Assembly: GCA_018398575.1 (NCBI GenBank)
Contig: JAGTXZ010000024.1
Location: 1,736,001-1,800,000, forward strand
Direction of reading: 5' to 3'
From: Ampelomyces quisqualis
Taxonomy: Eukaryota; Ascomycota; Dothideomycetes; Pleosporales; Phaeosphaeriaceae
Length of the DNA stretch: 64,000 nt
Below, piece by piece: positions 22,882 to 34,591 of this stretch. The first letter of the stretch is position 1; the number at the start of each line of letters is the position of its first letter. A model generated the notes under the pieces. The model saw only the letters and a program-made list of their open reading frames with translations, was not told the DNA's origin and did not search any database. A program made the position numbers and the translations under genes.

Positions 22882-24104
22882 ATGAAGATCTCCACAGCAG
22901 TTGCCACGGCAGCTTCTTTGCTCACCAGTGTGAGCGCACACGGTGGTGTTGACACATACAAGGTCGGAAGCACAACATACCAAGGGTAGATATCTGTGTA
23001 AAATCACAAGATCCATATCTAATCCTAGTCTAGATGGTCGCCATACAACCCAGCGAGTGGACAAAAGACTCTCCAGCGCCAGTACAGCACCTACGACCCA
23101 CTCGTCATCAAGGATCTTTCAGTGCGTGCTATGATACAGTCTGGCAGAAAAAAGCTGACCGTTCAAGACCGTAAACATCAGGTGTAACAACGCCGGCGCT
23201 CTCGGCACTGGCGTATCTGGCACGCTCGCTGCTGGTGACAAACTCACAGCTCACTGGAAGCAGTAAGTCAGCTCTACATATGTACATCAGAATCACGCAC
23301 TAAACTCTCTACATACAGATGGACACATCGTCCTGCATCTGTATTGGTTTACATGGCCAAGTGCCCCGTTTCATGCGACAGCTTCGACGGCGCGGGCAAA
23401 GTATGGTGTAAGTCCACCACAAAACATTACATTCATCAAGGAATCGATGCTGATCGAGTGGGCTGCAGTCAAAATCGATGAACAAGGCTTGGTGTCAGGA
23501 ACCCAAAACTCGGGCATTTGGGCCGGCGACGCCATCCTAGACACTCTTGTGTGGACAAGCACGATCCCAGCCTCTCTTGCACCAGGCAACTACCTCGTGC
23601 GCCACGAGCTCATCGCTGTCCACCAAGCAAACAGCCCACAATGTGAGTGGCTCTTTTTATCTTCAATCCTGAGGACCAGACTGATGATAGACAGTCTACC
23701 CCGAGTGCTCCCAATGGACCGTGACTGGCTCCGGCTCCGGCTCCCCTTCAGGCGATTACCTCGTGTCTTTCCCAGGCAGCTACAAGAGCTCGGATCCCGG
23801 CATTGCATTCAACATCGACTCGGACGCTGCCAAAAAGGCCACGACATACACTGTCCCTGGGCCCGCTGTGTGGCGCGGTGCTGGCAGCAGTGCTCCAGCA
23901 CCAGCCCCTACGACGCTCGTAACTAGTGCGGCAGCACCCGCTGCGCCCACGAATACCGAAGCCGGTCCAGAGCCGACTGTGCTTTTGTGCTCAGCTGTTC
24001 AGAGGTACGCTCAGTGTGGGGGTACGACGTACAGTGAATGCACGACGTGTGGTGATGGATCGACATGTGTCAAGAACGGGGATTATTACAGCCAATGCAT
24101 GTAA
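22882..24104 (+). CDS. AA9 lytic polysaccharide monooxygenase with CBM1
   Basis: Six exons close in frame: 22882-22985, 23034-23121, 23168-23262, 23319-23407, 23469-23642 and 23695-24104; product about 319 aa. A 19-residue signal peptide ends in SVSA, leaving His20 as the mature N-terminus, the first half of the copper histidine brace. The second His is in WTHRPAS just before VYMAKC. The axial region QFYPECSQW carries the expected Gln and Tyr. Other family marks are GWSPYNP, IRCNN, YLVRHELIAVH and PGPAVWRG. A Ser/Ala/Pro/Thr linker leads to a C-terminal cellulose-binding CBM1 with QCGG and six cysteines. The enzyme is secreted and cleaves cellulose or related glucans oxidatively with copper and an electron donor. 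Five introns are many for so short a gene, but not unusual in AA9 genes. Confidence 0.93.
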
Positions 24105-25009
24105 CCTTACATGCTCAAATCCCTTTCAAGATTTATCATCCCTATCATCCTAGATTACACCATTCCCCCGCTCTTCCTCCACCTCATGACATCTTACCAA
24201 GGCCGCTCAGCGCTGGGAGTAGTAAGGACTACGCTATAGATCAGCCAATTAGACTACATTACTGATCACTTTTGAGTGGACTACTTACTGTGCTGAATCC
24301 CGATGCTTGGGAACGTGAGTTAAGGAAGGTGGGGGGGATGTGGATTGGATGCCTGGTAGTAGGCAGTGGTAGGGTTTGTTGACGGGTGAAGTCGTTTCTT
24401 TCTTGAATACATTATTATGCGCTGTATAGGTGCACATACTCACTAATGATGCAGGTGTCTCATAATTTTGGAGTCGGACCTGGGCCGGGCTGGAAAGCAA
24501 GCGCTCGTAGGGTCGGGAGCTTGTATGGTAACCGGGGGGTAAGTTAACGCCAGTCTAGGTACCTTATCTCCAGCAACAAGGCGGCATTCGCGCACTGTGA
24601 AGCTACCTACATCAACTTCCTTGATTCTGGCGCATACGAGTGTCGGTTTTGATGGGGTCATCCTTGGTGTTGCATCAAGGAACGGCTGCCTTCCATGGTT
24701 AATCACCATGGCAGCACCTCACAAGCACAAGATGAGAAGCGCTCTCCCAGAAGATTCAAAGGCGAGAACGGCATCAGGCATTGAGCATGAACAAAACAAA
24801 ACTTGATTGAGAACAATGTGCATCAAACCGTGCCATCAACCATTCATGCGCGCATCAAGAATAAAAACAAAACAAACAGATATGCGCAGCGAATCCTGCC
24901 ATCATGAAGCCAAACCATCAACAAGGAGACCAGTCAAGCAGACACAACTCTCAGAGACCAAACCTCATCACCACTCAATACTCCAATAAACCTTCCCGTT
25001 TAATCAAAC
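24105..25009. other. Convergent intergenic region
   Basis: About 0.9 kb between the AA9 stop and the end of the repeat-protein gene on the other strand, so it holds two 3' flanks. No gene motif was seen in the short frames. Confidence 0.5.
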
Positions 25010-26640
25010 CTAGTTGGTCTTGCCGTATCCGCCGTGAGAGTACTCGGTGCCATTGGGGCCTTGAGGGTGACCTTCATGAGGCTGAGCGGGTTGGCCGCCG
25101 TGAGGTTGTTCAGGCTTTCCACCGTGAGGTTGTTCAGGCTTTCCACCGTGGGGCTGTTCTGGCTTTCCACCGTGGGGCTGTTCTGGCTTTCCACCGTGGG
25201 GCTGTTCTGGCTTTTCACCATGCGGCTGCTCGGGCGCTCCACCATGCGGTTGCTCAGGCTTGTCACCGTGGGGCTGTTGGGGTTTGCCACCGTGAGGCTG
25301 TTCGTCCTCGTCGTCGTCGAAGGGCAGAGGGCACTGCTCGCCGGTCTCTTTGCACATGGTCATCGTGTCGCGGAAGCCAAAGTACGAGCACTGCTTCTTC
25401 TCGCCGCACTTGAACATGAAGTTGCAAGTCTGCCAATGATCAGGACTCCATCATGAACGTGAGAAAGAGGACCGAGAACTTACAATGCATTCATCCGGGA
25501 ACTCGTTGCAGTCGATACACTCCTCATCTACAAAGTTGCAGAAGGGTGGCGAAATGGGCTTCTTGGGATGAGTGTAAGCGGGAGTTGGTGTTCCGTAAGG
25601 CTTGGTCGTGGGCGTGGAAGGGTACGCAGGAGGCGTATACTCGGGAGTGCTGTAGATGGTCGGTGTGTGCACAGAATGAGGAGGCGCGTATGTGGTGGGA
25701 GGATCATAAGGCGCAGGCGTGGAAGTATAGGGTGGAGGGGCATAGACCGGAGGAGCAGGGTAGTCGGCACGGCGGCTATAGGTAGGAACTGGCTTGTACT
25801 GTGAAGAGGACGAAGATGACTTGTAGACAGGGTAAGTCGAAGTGTATGGCTTGTAGCCAGGAGTTGTCGAAGTGTACGGCTCGTACGCAGGTGTCGAAGT
25901 GTATGGCTTGTATCCAGGAGTTGTCGAAGTGTACGGCTCGTACGCAGGTGTCGAAGTGTATGGCTTGTATCCAGGAGTTGTCGAAGTGTACGGCTCGTAC
26001 GCAGGTGTCGAAGTGTATGGCTTGTATCCAGGAGTTGTCGAAGTGTACGGCTCGTACGCAGGTGTCGAAGTGTATGGCTTGTATCCAGGAGTTGTCGAAG
26101 TGTACGGCTCGTACGCAGGTGTCGAAGTGTATGGCTTGTATCCGGGAGTAGACGAAGAGTATGGCTCGTACCCATGCTGAGACGACGTGTACTTGGGTGG
26201 ATCATGGTCGCCGCGACGCTCATTAAGGGATGAAGCCGAGAACTCTGGAACACTGGATGTGTAGGTAGGTTCAGTCGACATGTACTTGGGCGAGGTATAG
26301 GACGACGAGTGCCCAGAGTAAGTGGACGTGTGCGTGATGGGCTTCGTGTAGGACGACGAAGACTTGTACTCTGAGCGAGCATGGACAGCGACAGCGTCCT
26401 GGAGGTAGGAGCAGTTGTCCTTGTGGTTCTTGCTGGACTTATCGCAGCCAATGCGCCTGGAGGAAGAAAAGGGGTCAGGAAGTGGTCTGTGGAGAGAGTG
26501 TGGCAGACAGCGTACCAGTCGCCATCCTGAGAGCCGACAACCGCAGCCTTGTCGGCTGAAGAGGCCTTGTCGGCGGCTGCAGCAGGTGCAGCAGAGGCGA
26601 GGGCGACAACGCCGGAGAGGATCAAAGTTGTCCTCATCAT
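25010..26640 (-). CDS. Secreted protein with 19-residue Tyr/Pro repeats and PHGG octarepeats
   Basis: Three exons, 26640-26516, 26456-25484 and 25429-25010, with introns of 59 and 54 nt; product about 505 aa. It starts with a signal peptide (MMRTTLILSGVVALASAAP). A Ser/Tyr/Thr-rich region then contains five perfect or near-perfect 19-residue units of the form YTSTTPGYKP + YTSTPAYEP. A cysteine segment follows (CNFVDEECIDCNEFPDEC, CNFMFKCGEKKQC, then MCKETGEQC), then an acidic patch and ten octapeptide units of the form QPHGGKPE. No family was recognised for the whole protein. Predicted location is outside the cell or in the wall. Repeats are coded by near-identical DNA, so copy number is probably variable. 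The His-Gly-Gly octarepeat resembles copper-binding octarepeats known from prion protein, so metal binding is an inference only. Confidence 0.75.
25061..25300 (-). repeat. 24-bp tandem repeat coding for PHGG octapeptides
   Basis: Ten 24-nt units inside the repeat-protein gene, the middle four giving identical QPHGGKPE. Outer units carry substitutions (GD, GA, GE, GQ, EGH), a typical old-edge, young-centre array. Confidence 0.85.
25861..26145 (-). repeat. 57-bp tandem repeat, five units
   Basis: Five 57-nt units begin at 25861, 25918, 25975, 26032 and 26089 and are almost identical at DNA level. All reading frames on both strands stay open across the array, which explains several overlapping false frames. 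Confidence 0.88.
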
Positions 26641-28040
26641 GAAGGTGGTGACGACGAGTGTGAGTGTGTGACCACTGATGGCTGGTTCGATGAAGATGAG
26701 ATGGTATGAATGCTTGATGGGAGATGAATAATGGACAGTCCAATGGAATGGAGTGATGATGATGCAGAAGAAGAGACGGAGTGAAGCCAGCGAGAAGCTG
26801 TTTAAGTAGGCATGGAAGAAGCTAACGTTGCTGCGGGTACGAGATATGGGAGGTGCAAGTGCTGAACAGCTTCCTCTGCGTGTCGCGATGCACTATGTTG
26901 CCGTGCTTGGGGGGCAAGGACTGCGCATGGAGAAGGAGCGGGTGTTTATGTTGGGTAAAAAGCTCGTATTCTGAGAAACGAGATACTTTCCTTTGGCCAG
27001 GCCCGACGGCCAAAGTGCTGTCAAGGAAGCCATAGACTGTCGCATCACTGCCGAGCACCCAGGAGTAATCCTTTCTGTGAAGGCCTTCGTGACGAGGCTA
27101 GTGTCTGACAGCACTTAGCATTTGGCCGTGTACGACAAGGCTTGTCTGGGAGGATGGCTCCATAACGGCTTGATGGTGTATTTGGCGCCACGAGATACCA
27201 ATGTGAGCCTTGCAGAGCGCTTCGATGTGTTGATGCTGGAAGAAGGTTGTATATGGTAGTACGAATGTCTTGCACGGACCACCATTGCTTCATGAATCTG
27301 CATGTTTGCGGGGAGGCTGACAGATGGGGCATACGATTAGCAACTCTACACAACAGTCTTACAGCATGCATTGCCGGAGCCTGGCAGCATGTTGAATCGG
27401 GGAGCGTGCACAGTTCTTGGTGTTGAAGTCGAGTGTCGAGTGGCGTTTGGAGCTTGGGCCACGTGACGTTAGGAAGTGGAGAGCTGGTCCAGCAACTTCA
27501 GCGACACGTGACGAGAGACGCGACAACCTCAATGCCATCGCCCGTGGACTCTTTGCCGCCAGATAGAAGACGCTATCTGGAAGACGCCTGCACTCCCGCA
27601 GCTTGTCTCAAGCATGATGCAAGTGCGATGATGGACAAGGTGAGGGGAAGGTAAGGGCAGGCGCCATGGAAGGCTACCGGTACCATACTCCGTACCAGTC
27701 CCAGACATGTCACAGGTGCACTACAACCGCCACGCCTTAGTCGTCATGGGGAGCCTTGCTTTGATATTTTCTTCTCCCCGCATTCCTACTCAGCATCGCG
27801 CGGCTCGAGACACAGTGTACAGCCACGCGACAAGCGCCCCCAAGCAGCAGGACCACCGCGGCCGCTTTCACCTGAGCGTCACCTCAATCATTAGTCGCTA
27901 GGCTAGACAGCCTAGTCTCTCTCCTCCTTCTCTCCCTCCCTCCCTCTCTCCCTCCCTCCCCTCTTCGTCACACAGACCCTTCCCGACGCCCGCACCACGA
28001 CCCAACTCCCACAGCGCACTGCCTCACCCAATTGCCCACC
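26641..28040. other. Divergent intergenic region
   Basis: About 1.4 kb between two divergent genes, so two promoters. It contains a TACTCCGTA motif at 27686-27694. A CT-rich tract (about 27917-27960, repeated CTCCCTCC) directly precedes the F-box-like gene and is probably part of its leader. Confidence 0.5.
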
Positions 28041-29219
28041 ATGGCCGACGACAAGGCTGCCTGCCCGCTCATGGGCCTCCCGCTTGAGGTGCGCCATGCT
28101 ATCTTCAAGCACTTGGCCGCCCGCGACGTCAAACCCAAGAAGCTGCTCCGCTACTGGTTCGAAAAGAAGGAGGTCAAGGAGCTTGTCGCGAAGCACGTGG
28201 CCGCCAACCCCACGGCACCTGCTCCGTGCGTCATGCACAATCGCGAGATCCATGCCGTTGAGCCCGAGGACGACGAGGACCAGGAGAGCGAGTATGGCGA
28301 CGAAGAGGAGGACGATGATGAGGATGGCGAGGACGATGACGAAGATGACGAGGACGAGGAATATGACGAGGACGAGGAATATGACGAGGACGAGGAAGAT
28401 GAAGATGTCGAGGACGAGGACGATGAGGATGATGAGGATGAGGACGAGGACGAAGATGATATGCAGGACGACCAAGCGCAGACCACATCACAGCCGCCCG
28501 CATCAACCCAAGCCCACGCTGTGCCCACGCCGGCTACCGCGGTAGTCCAAGGCCAGTATCAAGCCAACGATGAGGAAGGAGACGACACTATCACAGCGCC
28601 TCCACCACCTCCACCCGCGCCGGTTGTTCGCCCTGCCCAAAAGTGGCGTCACATCCCCAACTTCATGCGCATCACCCATTTTCCCCCACCGGTCGAGCTT
28701 CTGCTTGCTTCTAAACAGCTCAACGAGGAGGCCAAGAACTGGTTCTACGATGTGGCTAGGCTCCGGATTAATGCGACCGGAAGCTTCGCTCACACTAGCT
28801 TCTTCGAAGAGGCCTTTAGCCAAATCACCGACGCCGCTTTCTCTCCCATGGAGGACATTCGCAAGGTGGAGGTCATGTTCGTCTGGGACACCACCTGGAT
28901 CCGCTCTGATCAGACAGGCAGTGTCGAAGCCATCTTTCCTGCCCTCCTACGCCAGCGCTCCGATTTCGTCCACCAGATTCTGTCGCAGGCTCCCGACCTC
29001 ACATGTGTCACAATTCACTGGCACGACTCGGCGCAAGACGACGAGAGCGCACGTCTCATGCTCGAAATCCTCGCGCCCTTTCACACCCTCAACGCCAACG
29101 TCAAGATCGAGGAGCACTACATCGCTGCCGACGCCAAACCTCACAAGCGCAGCATCGCCGGCCAGCGCCGCCTCGAGTTCCAGCGCATCGCCGATGTTGG
29201 TTTGGGCAGGCTCTTTTAG
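28041..29219 (+). CDS. Acidic F-box-like protein
   Basis: A single intronless frame of 392 aa with a good start context (CACCATGG). The N-terminus, MGLPLEVRHAIFKHLAARDV, resembles the first helices of an F-box (LPxEVRxxIFxHL), as in many fungal proteins of this class. Residues about 73-143 are almost entirely Asp and Glu with a few Tyr, coded by GAC/GAG/GAT runs. After a Pro-rich linker (PPPPPPAP) the C-terminal 200 residues carry ITHFPPPVELLLASKQLNEEAKNWFYD, a phrase typical of fungal F-box-related proteins that list a second L...C/S...EA helix. F-box proteins dock substrates to SCF ubiquitin ligases; whether this one binds Skp1 is unproven. Its acidic block suggests binding to basic proteins. 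No targeting signal was seen. Confidence 0.75.
   Translation: MADDKAACPLMGLPLEVRHAIFKHLAARDVKPKKLLRYWFEKKEVKELVAKHVAANPTAPAPCVMHNREIHAVEPEDDEDQESEYGDEEEDDDEDGEDDDEDDEDEEYDEDEEYDEDEEDEDVEDEDDEDDEDEDEDEDDMQDDQAQTTSQPPASTQAHAVPTPATAVVQGQYQANDEEGDDTITAPPPPPPAPVVRPAQKWRHIPNFMRITHFPPPVELLLASKQLNEEAKNWFYDVARLRINATGSFAHTSFFEEAFSQITDAAFSPMEDIRKVEVMFVWDTTWIRSDQTGSVEAIFPALLRQRSDFVHQILSQAPDLTCVTIHWHDSAQDDESARLMLEILAPFHTLNANVKIEEHYIAADAKPHKRSIAGQRRLEFQRIADVGLGRLF
28261..28470 (+). repeat. Asp/Glu-coding trinucleotide-type repeat
   Basis: Degenerate GAY/GAR run within the F-box-like gene, imperfect GACGAG/GAGGAC units with GAATATGACGAGGACGAG repeated. The opposite strand reads as poly-Ser, which is an artefact. 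Confidence 0.85.
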
Positions 29220-31700
29220 GAACGGGACGTGCGCAACTTGGGTGCATTTCTGAGACAGAAAGCCTTTCCGCTGTTTGGCCCCCGACGATATCGGCCTTCT
29301 CCGCTGTCTCAGAGCTAGTGAACACATGGCTACAGCGCTACTGACTCTCCAGCAAGCATGCTTTTTACCATATATGGCTGGAATCACCCCACTAGGAGGC
29401 CTTTTTAAAGAGAGCGTCCAGGCGGGTTCAATAGTTTGGTACGCAAGACTCAGCGAGTAGTCACATCGAGCTCAACAATCAATAATCTCACAAACTCCCC
29501 CACATGCACTTCCACTAGGAATTCTACTTTCATTAGCCGATGCGCAGCCACCCTTAGCATTCGTTCAACTGCTTCGTGGAGTGACATCTACAGCCTTTTC
29601 CCCACGCCCAACAACAAGATATTGCATATTCGCCACTCCCCCTTCCTGCTTGCACACACACTCGTATACTCGTGTGCACCATATTACCGTATAATCCTCC
29701 CGCGAGACAAAAGAACACCCATCCTGCGGACACGCTTGGACGTATTTTGCCCGAGTGAATTCGAACCCCACGAAAGACAACAATCACACCAAAAAAGTAC
29801 CACCCAAATCCCTCGCAATCTATATATTTGCAAGCGATGCTAGAAACCGCGTGTAGCGATGATGCGCGTCGACTGGGTCTTGTTTTCCCGCGCAGACTCG
29901 CTTGACATTGTAAGCAAGGCGCAGCAGGTGAGGGATTTCACATGTCTGTCCCAAGAAATTGGGCAGTAGGTATGTCACTTTCCGCCGATGCGTTTGCTTG
30001 ACAGATATTTCGATGAGAGTTTTTGAACGTTGTGGGCTGGAGGTAAGCCCCGCTCCCGATCGAGTGTGTTTTTGCCGTGGTGTTGATTTGAAGCAGATTG
30101 GATGATAAGGTGTAGCAGGGGAGATTTGGGGAAAGAGTGTTTGGTGCAGGGGCGGTTATCTGTTGAATTAGCTGAGAGTTAGCGACACTCTGTTGGTCTA
30201 GATAAGAAGAGGTGATGGTGGGAAATTTTTATTAATTTCGCAATAATGGCACATGTATGATTAGTAGGTGGGTAGTACTGTGTTCTGGAAAACAATTGGT
30301 CCTATCGCGTATCTGGATGAGGGGGGAAAGAAGTACTGTGAGACAAAGGGTAAATATACATAGGCGAGTACCGGTATTAAAAAGAGCTACATACGCTGCA
30401 TTGCTTGGACTTGGGGGATGAGAGGGACGTTGGGTCAGCAAGCAAGATGTAGGAAAACTGGCACAAGCATAGTTATCGGCTAATGTGGATGTGCCTTTGG
30501 AAACAGTTTTACGTTGATTTGAGCTGAAGTGTAGAACAACTACGGCGAGATGTGAGGGTTAGTATGCAAAGAAAAACCAACGAGCCGCTCAAGCCGCATC
30601 AATCGTTCCAGACAAGCGAGAAGGACGCATATAGTGCTAGGACACAAAATTTAGGGAATTTGCACTCCCGCAGATATAAAACATCTTGCCGGCCAATCCT
30701 AAAAAGTCGTTCAATCGTGTCAGACAAGAAGTGAGCAGAACCTACAAAGCAGAAAATCGAATACTACAGGCAAGAGCCGACAGATCCCACCGAATCCGCT
30801 GGACTCGGTATTTTTCGAGAACAACTCATGCATCTCCACAACGCCCCATTTTCAGATCTTATGCCTGGGCTTCACAACGCACAAAACTAGCATTAGTAAC
30901 GTTTGAGAGAAACGTGCAAACAAGAAGGAATACTTATCTGGCTGCATACCCTTACGACGCAGTATCACTCGGTAGGCTTCTTTAAAACAAGAAGATATTG
31001 TAAATAAGATTAGTTGCGCCCGAGCGCAGGTACACACCTCTCCTCCTTGGAGTTTCTCGAGTAACACCATCTGAGCGTGCAAGACAGGGAAAAAGCAGTG
31101 TGCAAAATAATACAACATGTGTTTGAGGGAAGGGGTGAAATAGTTTCATAAAACTTAGTTGGTGTGAATTTGGTTGCGCAGGAACGACGCATGTTCGTCC
31201 TCGATAACGATTTTGAAAAGTGGGCAAGCACGTGGTTGTACATTATGCTAGGCAACCTTTTTTTTTGGAAGAACGGTTTATTGTAAACAGCAGAAGCGCA
31301 CATAGAGTAATTTTCTAGAAGGTGTAGAAGTAGGTTTGTGCGAGCGCAGACAAGCCATGAAGCTCAGCTGTTCGGGATTTGAGTTGGCAGTAGGAGAACA
31401 AACCATGAAACCCTGATCTTTGCGGGGTTGATTAAGTCGCAGACATCAACCAGGTCATGGATATTGTGTTTGATTTGTTTAAGCTCGTGATAGGTTGGTG
31501 GAAGAGAGGAAAATAGAAGATTTGTCGAGGATAAAGTGCGCTTTTCGCTATGACCACGGCGCAAGCAGTTTATGCTTCTGATGAGTTGTATGGTATCGGT
31601 GAAAATGCAGAGTGGCAGGGACGAAGTTTGTAGGAAAAGATGAAATGGGAAGACATCTTCCTAGCTCCAATTTGCGACCAACTCATCGTCCCACCCCCTT
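29220..31700. other. Gene-poor interval (about 2.5 kb)
   Basis: No supported gene. Holds the 3' flank of the F-box-like gene, moderately AT-rich sequence from about 29.8 to 31.6 kb, and the 3' flank of the esterase gene on the other strand. Frames of up to 135 codons (29436-29843 plus) lack motifs. Confidence 0.5.
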
Positions 31701-32777
31701 TCAGCCCCAATACGTAGCAAACTTGCTCTTCCCACTCATAACGTTGACAAACTCACTTGCCACAACCCGACTCGTCTGCTCACTCGGATGCAACGGATCG
31801 AACCACTCATAACTATCCGGGCTACTCTGCGTCGTACAATTCGCGCCCGTCGTATCACACAACCTCACCACCCCCTCAACATTCAGTGGCGCCGTCCCAT
31901 TCAGATACTTGGCAGGACGGTTATAAATATCCGTCATCAGTGAATTGACGTCAAAGCTTGCGATATGAATGTCGTCCCAGGTTTCTTGCACATCGACTTC
32001 GTACGGCGTGCGATACTTGTAGACTTGGTTGAGTGCGGCGACGGTGGCGTGCATGCGTCCGTTGATGGCCGTGGCGTTTTGGCTGGCTTTGGTGGGGAAG
32101 AACTGGGTTGCGGGGAGCCCGCCATCTTCGGGGAGAGCGTATTGTGGGAGGAGATTGAGAGGCGCGAGGTTCAAGAGGACAAGGTACCGGGCACCGTTGT
32201 CGTAGAGGCGTGACACTTGCTCGTATACGCAATCAATGTAGTCGGCCACGGTTTTGCCTTTGATCTGGTTGTCGGCAAGGAAGCCGCCATTGCCGAGATC
32301 GTTGGTACCGATCCAGATGGTGTAGACGGTGCTGTCGGGCTTTCCAGTGAAGAACTTCGTGCCGTTGGGTCGGCGGTACTTGGAGTCGGCGATGAATGCG
32401 GGTAGCTCGTAGCCCGCGATATCTGGAAAAGGCGCATTGATAGCAGCGAGTTGCCGTGGAGTGATCTGGTTGGAGCACACTGCGCCAGAAACAGCATAGT
32501 TGTAGAGCGTCGATTTGGAGTACATGCTGGCATATCGTGCCCATGAAAGGCCCCCAGATGCTGTGGTGAAGCCGATGCCTTGATCCCATCCGACAGGAGG
32601 TGCTGATCCATTATTATTAACGAAGTATCCGAGTCGATTCTCATCAGTATAGCTATCGCCAAAAGTCACCAGTGTCTTGAACTGTCCGTCTCTCCAGCCA
32701 TGCGGCGACCTTTCAGTGAGCCCTGTAGCGAAAGCTAAGTTGACGACAAGCATTCGTAGAGACCACGATGAAGACAT
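31701..32777 (-). CDS. Secreted SGNH/GDSL esterase, CE16 type
   Basis: A single-exon 358-residue protein with an N-terminal hydrophobic leader (SLRMLVVNLAFATGL). Catalytic blocks of the SGNH hydrolase superfamily are present in order. Block I is TFGDSYTDEN with Ser42. Block II Gly is in YAVSGAVCSN (Gly98). Block III is GTNDLGNGG with Asn159. Block V is DPLHPSEQ with Asp327 and His330. The GDSYTDEN variant and overall length match fungal carbohydrate esterase family 16, acetylesterases that remove acetyl groups from the non-reducing ends of xylo- and other oligosaccharides. Several N-glycosylation sequons support secretion. The frame is open further upstream, but this start places the signal peptide at the N-terminus. 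Together with the AA9 gene it points to plant-biomass breakdown. Confidence 0.88.
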   Translation of the reverse strand: MSSSWSLRMLVVNLAFATGLTERSPHGWRDGQFKTLVTFGDSYTDENRLGYFVNNNGSAPPVGWDQGIGFTTASGGLSWARYASMYSKSTLYNYAVSGAVCSNQITPRQLAAINAPFPDIAGYELPAFIADSKYRRPNGTKFFTGKPDSTVYTIWIGTNDLGNGGFLADNQIKGKTVADYIDCVYEQVSRLYDNGARYLVLLNLAPLNLLPQYALPEDGGLPATQFFPTKASQNATAINGRMHATVAALNQVYKYRTPYEVDVQETWDDIHIASFDVNSLMTDIYNRPAKYLNGTAPLNVEGVVRLCDTTGANCTTQSSPDSYEWFDPLHPSEQTSRVVASEFVNVMSGKSKFATYWG

Positions 32778-34591
32778 GATGTGTATAGGGTCTTGGTTGT
32801 TAGTCTTCTTGCCCAGACGCAGGCACAAAAGTATTTGTATGGCTCGCGGGTCGGTGGCGAACCGTCCGCACCGGTGCGCTAAGGTATTCCACTTGGCCGA
32901 TACATTTCCCGAGGAACTATCAAGCGGTCTGCGGCAAATTGATGCGACCTCGCCGGGAGTTTGAGGGGATGTGAGCCCGGTTAGATTGTGGATGATGTCG
33001 TTCGCGGCAACCATACGCTTTCGCATCTAGCTGCGGGGGGACCAGCCTAATATGGAGTATCGAAAGCTCACAGCCTTTCTAGAGCACATGCAGTAGCTGG
33101 TCTAGAAGCTTGTTTTTCTGTTTTGTGCGAACTAGGCCATAGGAGTAAGCACTTATAACTCGAAGAATAAGCATAGCCATGTTAAAAGTAGTTGTTGTGG
33201 TGTTCTGTGCCCCGTCTCTGGTCCATTGACTCGCGGTAAAACAGCAAGAGTAGGTACCCAACAGTATCAGATAGGCGAGACTCTCTAAGTCTGCAACTCG
33301 CATCTGTTGGGATCGTCGTCGTCGCGAAGGCTCAGCTAGCACTGCGCAACCTTGGCGGTAAATCAACATTGAGTGCATGAAAACCGGGTGATGAATGCTT
33401 CGCTTCGAAGTACGTCAGGGGTATTTGTAATCAAAATTTCGCATGGTGCATGTGCCCATGACTCGTTCAGATCGCAGGAAACAAGGTGCCCGACCTGGCT
33501 GATATTCAGCACATCAGAGGGTACAACTCTGTAACCAGTGAACATGATTTCATTATCCGCACGGATTACGGTAGTATTCGAGACGATGATTTGTTCGGTC
33601 GCACGGTCCCAAGCACCAATCGTTACATCCGATCATGATAGTAGCCCGTCTTTTGGTGTGTAATCAGGTAACCTCCAACCACGCTGAGGTGAGCTAAGCA
33701 TCGCAAGCCTTCTTTTGACGTGCGTGGTGGCGGTTTCTCTTTCCTTCTCCTCTGGGACCCTAGGCTCTTCTTCCCATGTTTTTTCTATTACTGCCCCACT
33801 TCTCGACATGGCTTTCACAAAGTACATAGCGAGCGTAGCATCAACGAGAGCCCTGATTTAGAGAATGTAGCGCAAGACCAGTCGTGGCGTTGTTCTGATT
33901 CGGATGAGAAGAATGGACGGAAGGCGCTGCCTGCTCGAAATTGGGATAAGCTTGAAAAAATGACGTGGCTGAGTATATCGGACTGGGTCTTGGGCAACCA
34001 CATCAAAACGCGAATGTACGTCTACACGTCTTCAACAAAACCACATCTGCCTGTGGTAAACTGGACTGAGTTTTGTTACTGTTCCACTATTACGAATGCC
34101 TAGCCAGTCTTACATATGCCTCTTCAGAATCATAGCATGGCCGACGTCGAGTCTTGTGTTTCACTTCACTGGCCGCCAATGGGCCGCGAACCCCGTTTGT
34201 ATCCCGAACGCATACTCGGGAGCTACCCAAACCACTATTCAGGACTACAAAACTCAGACATCAAGATACTTGACGTCGTCCTTGGAACGCAGAGCATTCA
34301 ATTTCCCCTAGGTTAATGAACACAGACCAGGGAATTTCGTATTGAGTAAACTTCTGCTCCGTGCTGGCTGGCCGCGTACGAAAATGCCGGACACCGATAG
34401 CCGTGAGGACCTTCTGGTCACACGTATGTCAGTATCGTACAAGCTTAAGAGGAACGTATGAACCCACTGGTACTTCTGAATCTGGGATGGAGCACAGCAC
34501 AAATGCCAGAACGACCTATGTCTATCGACGGCCGCAAACGATATGTCTCAGCGATGGTCAGCATAGCCTGTGCTGGTCTTACTCTGGTCGC
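32778..34591. other. Intergenic, no gene seen
   Basis: About 1.8 kb containing the esterase promoter and the 3' flank of the methyltransferase gene. A 127-codon frame at 33720-34103 plus has no motif. Nothing else was supported. Confidence 0.5.

Noticed and set aside
25801..26180. Two plus-strand open frames with repeated motifs across the 57-bp array
   Set aside because: The array is open in all frames because the unit is a multiple of three without stops; the minus-strand frame alone has a signal peptide, introns and a Cys domain.
28151..28528. Minus-strand poly-Ser frame
   Set aside because: Shadow of the Asp/Glu-coding run in the F-box-like gene.
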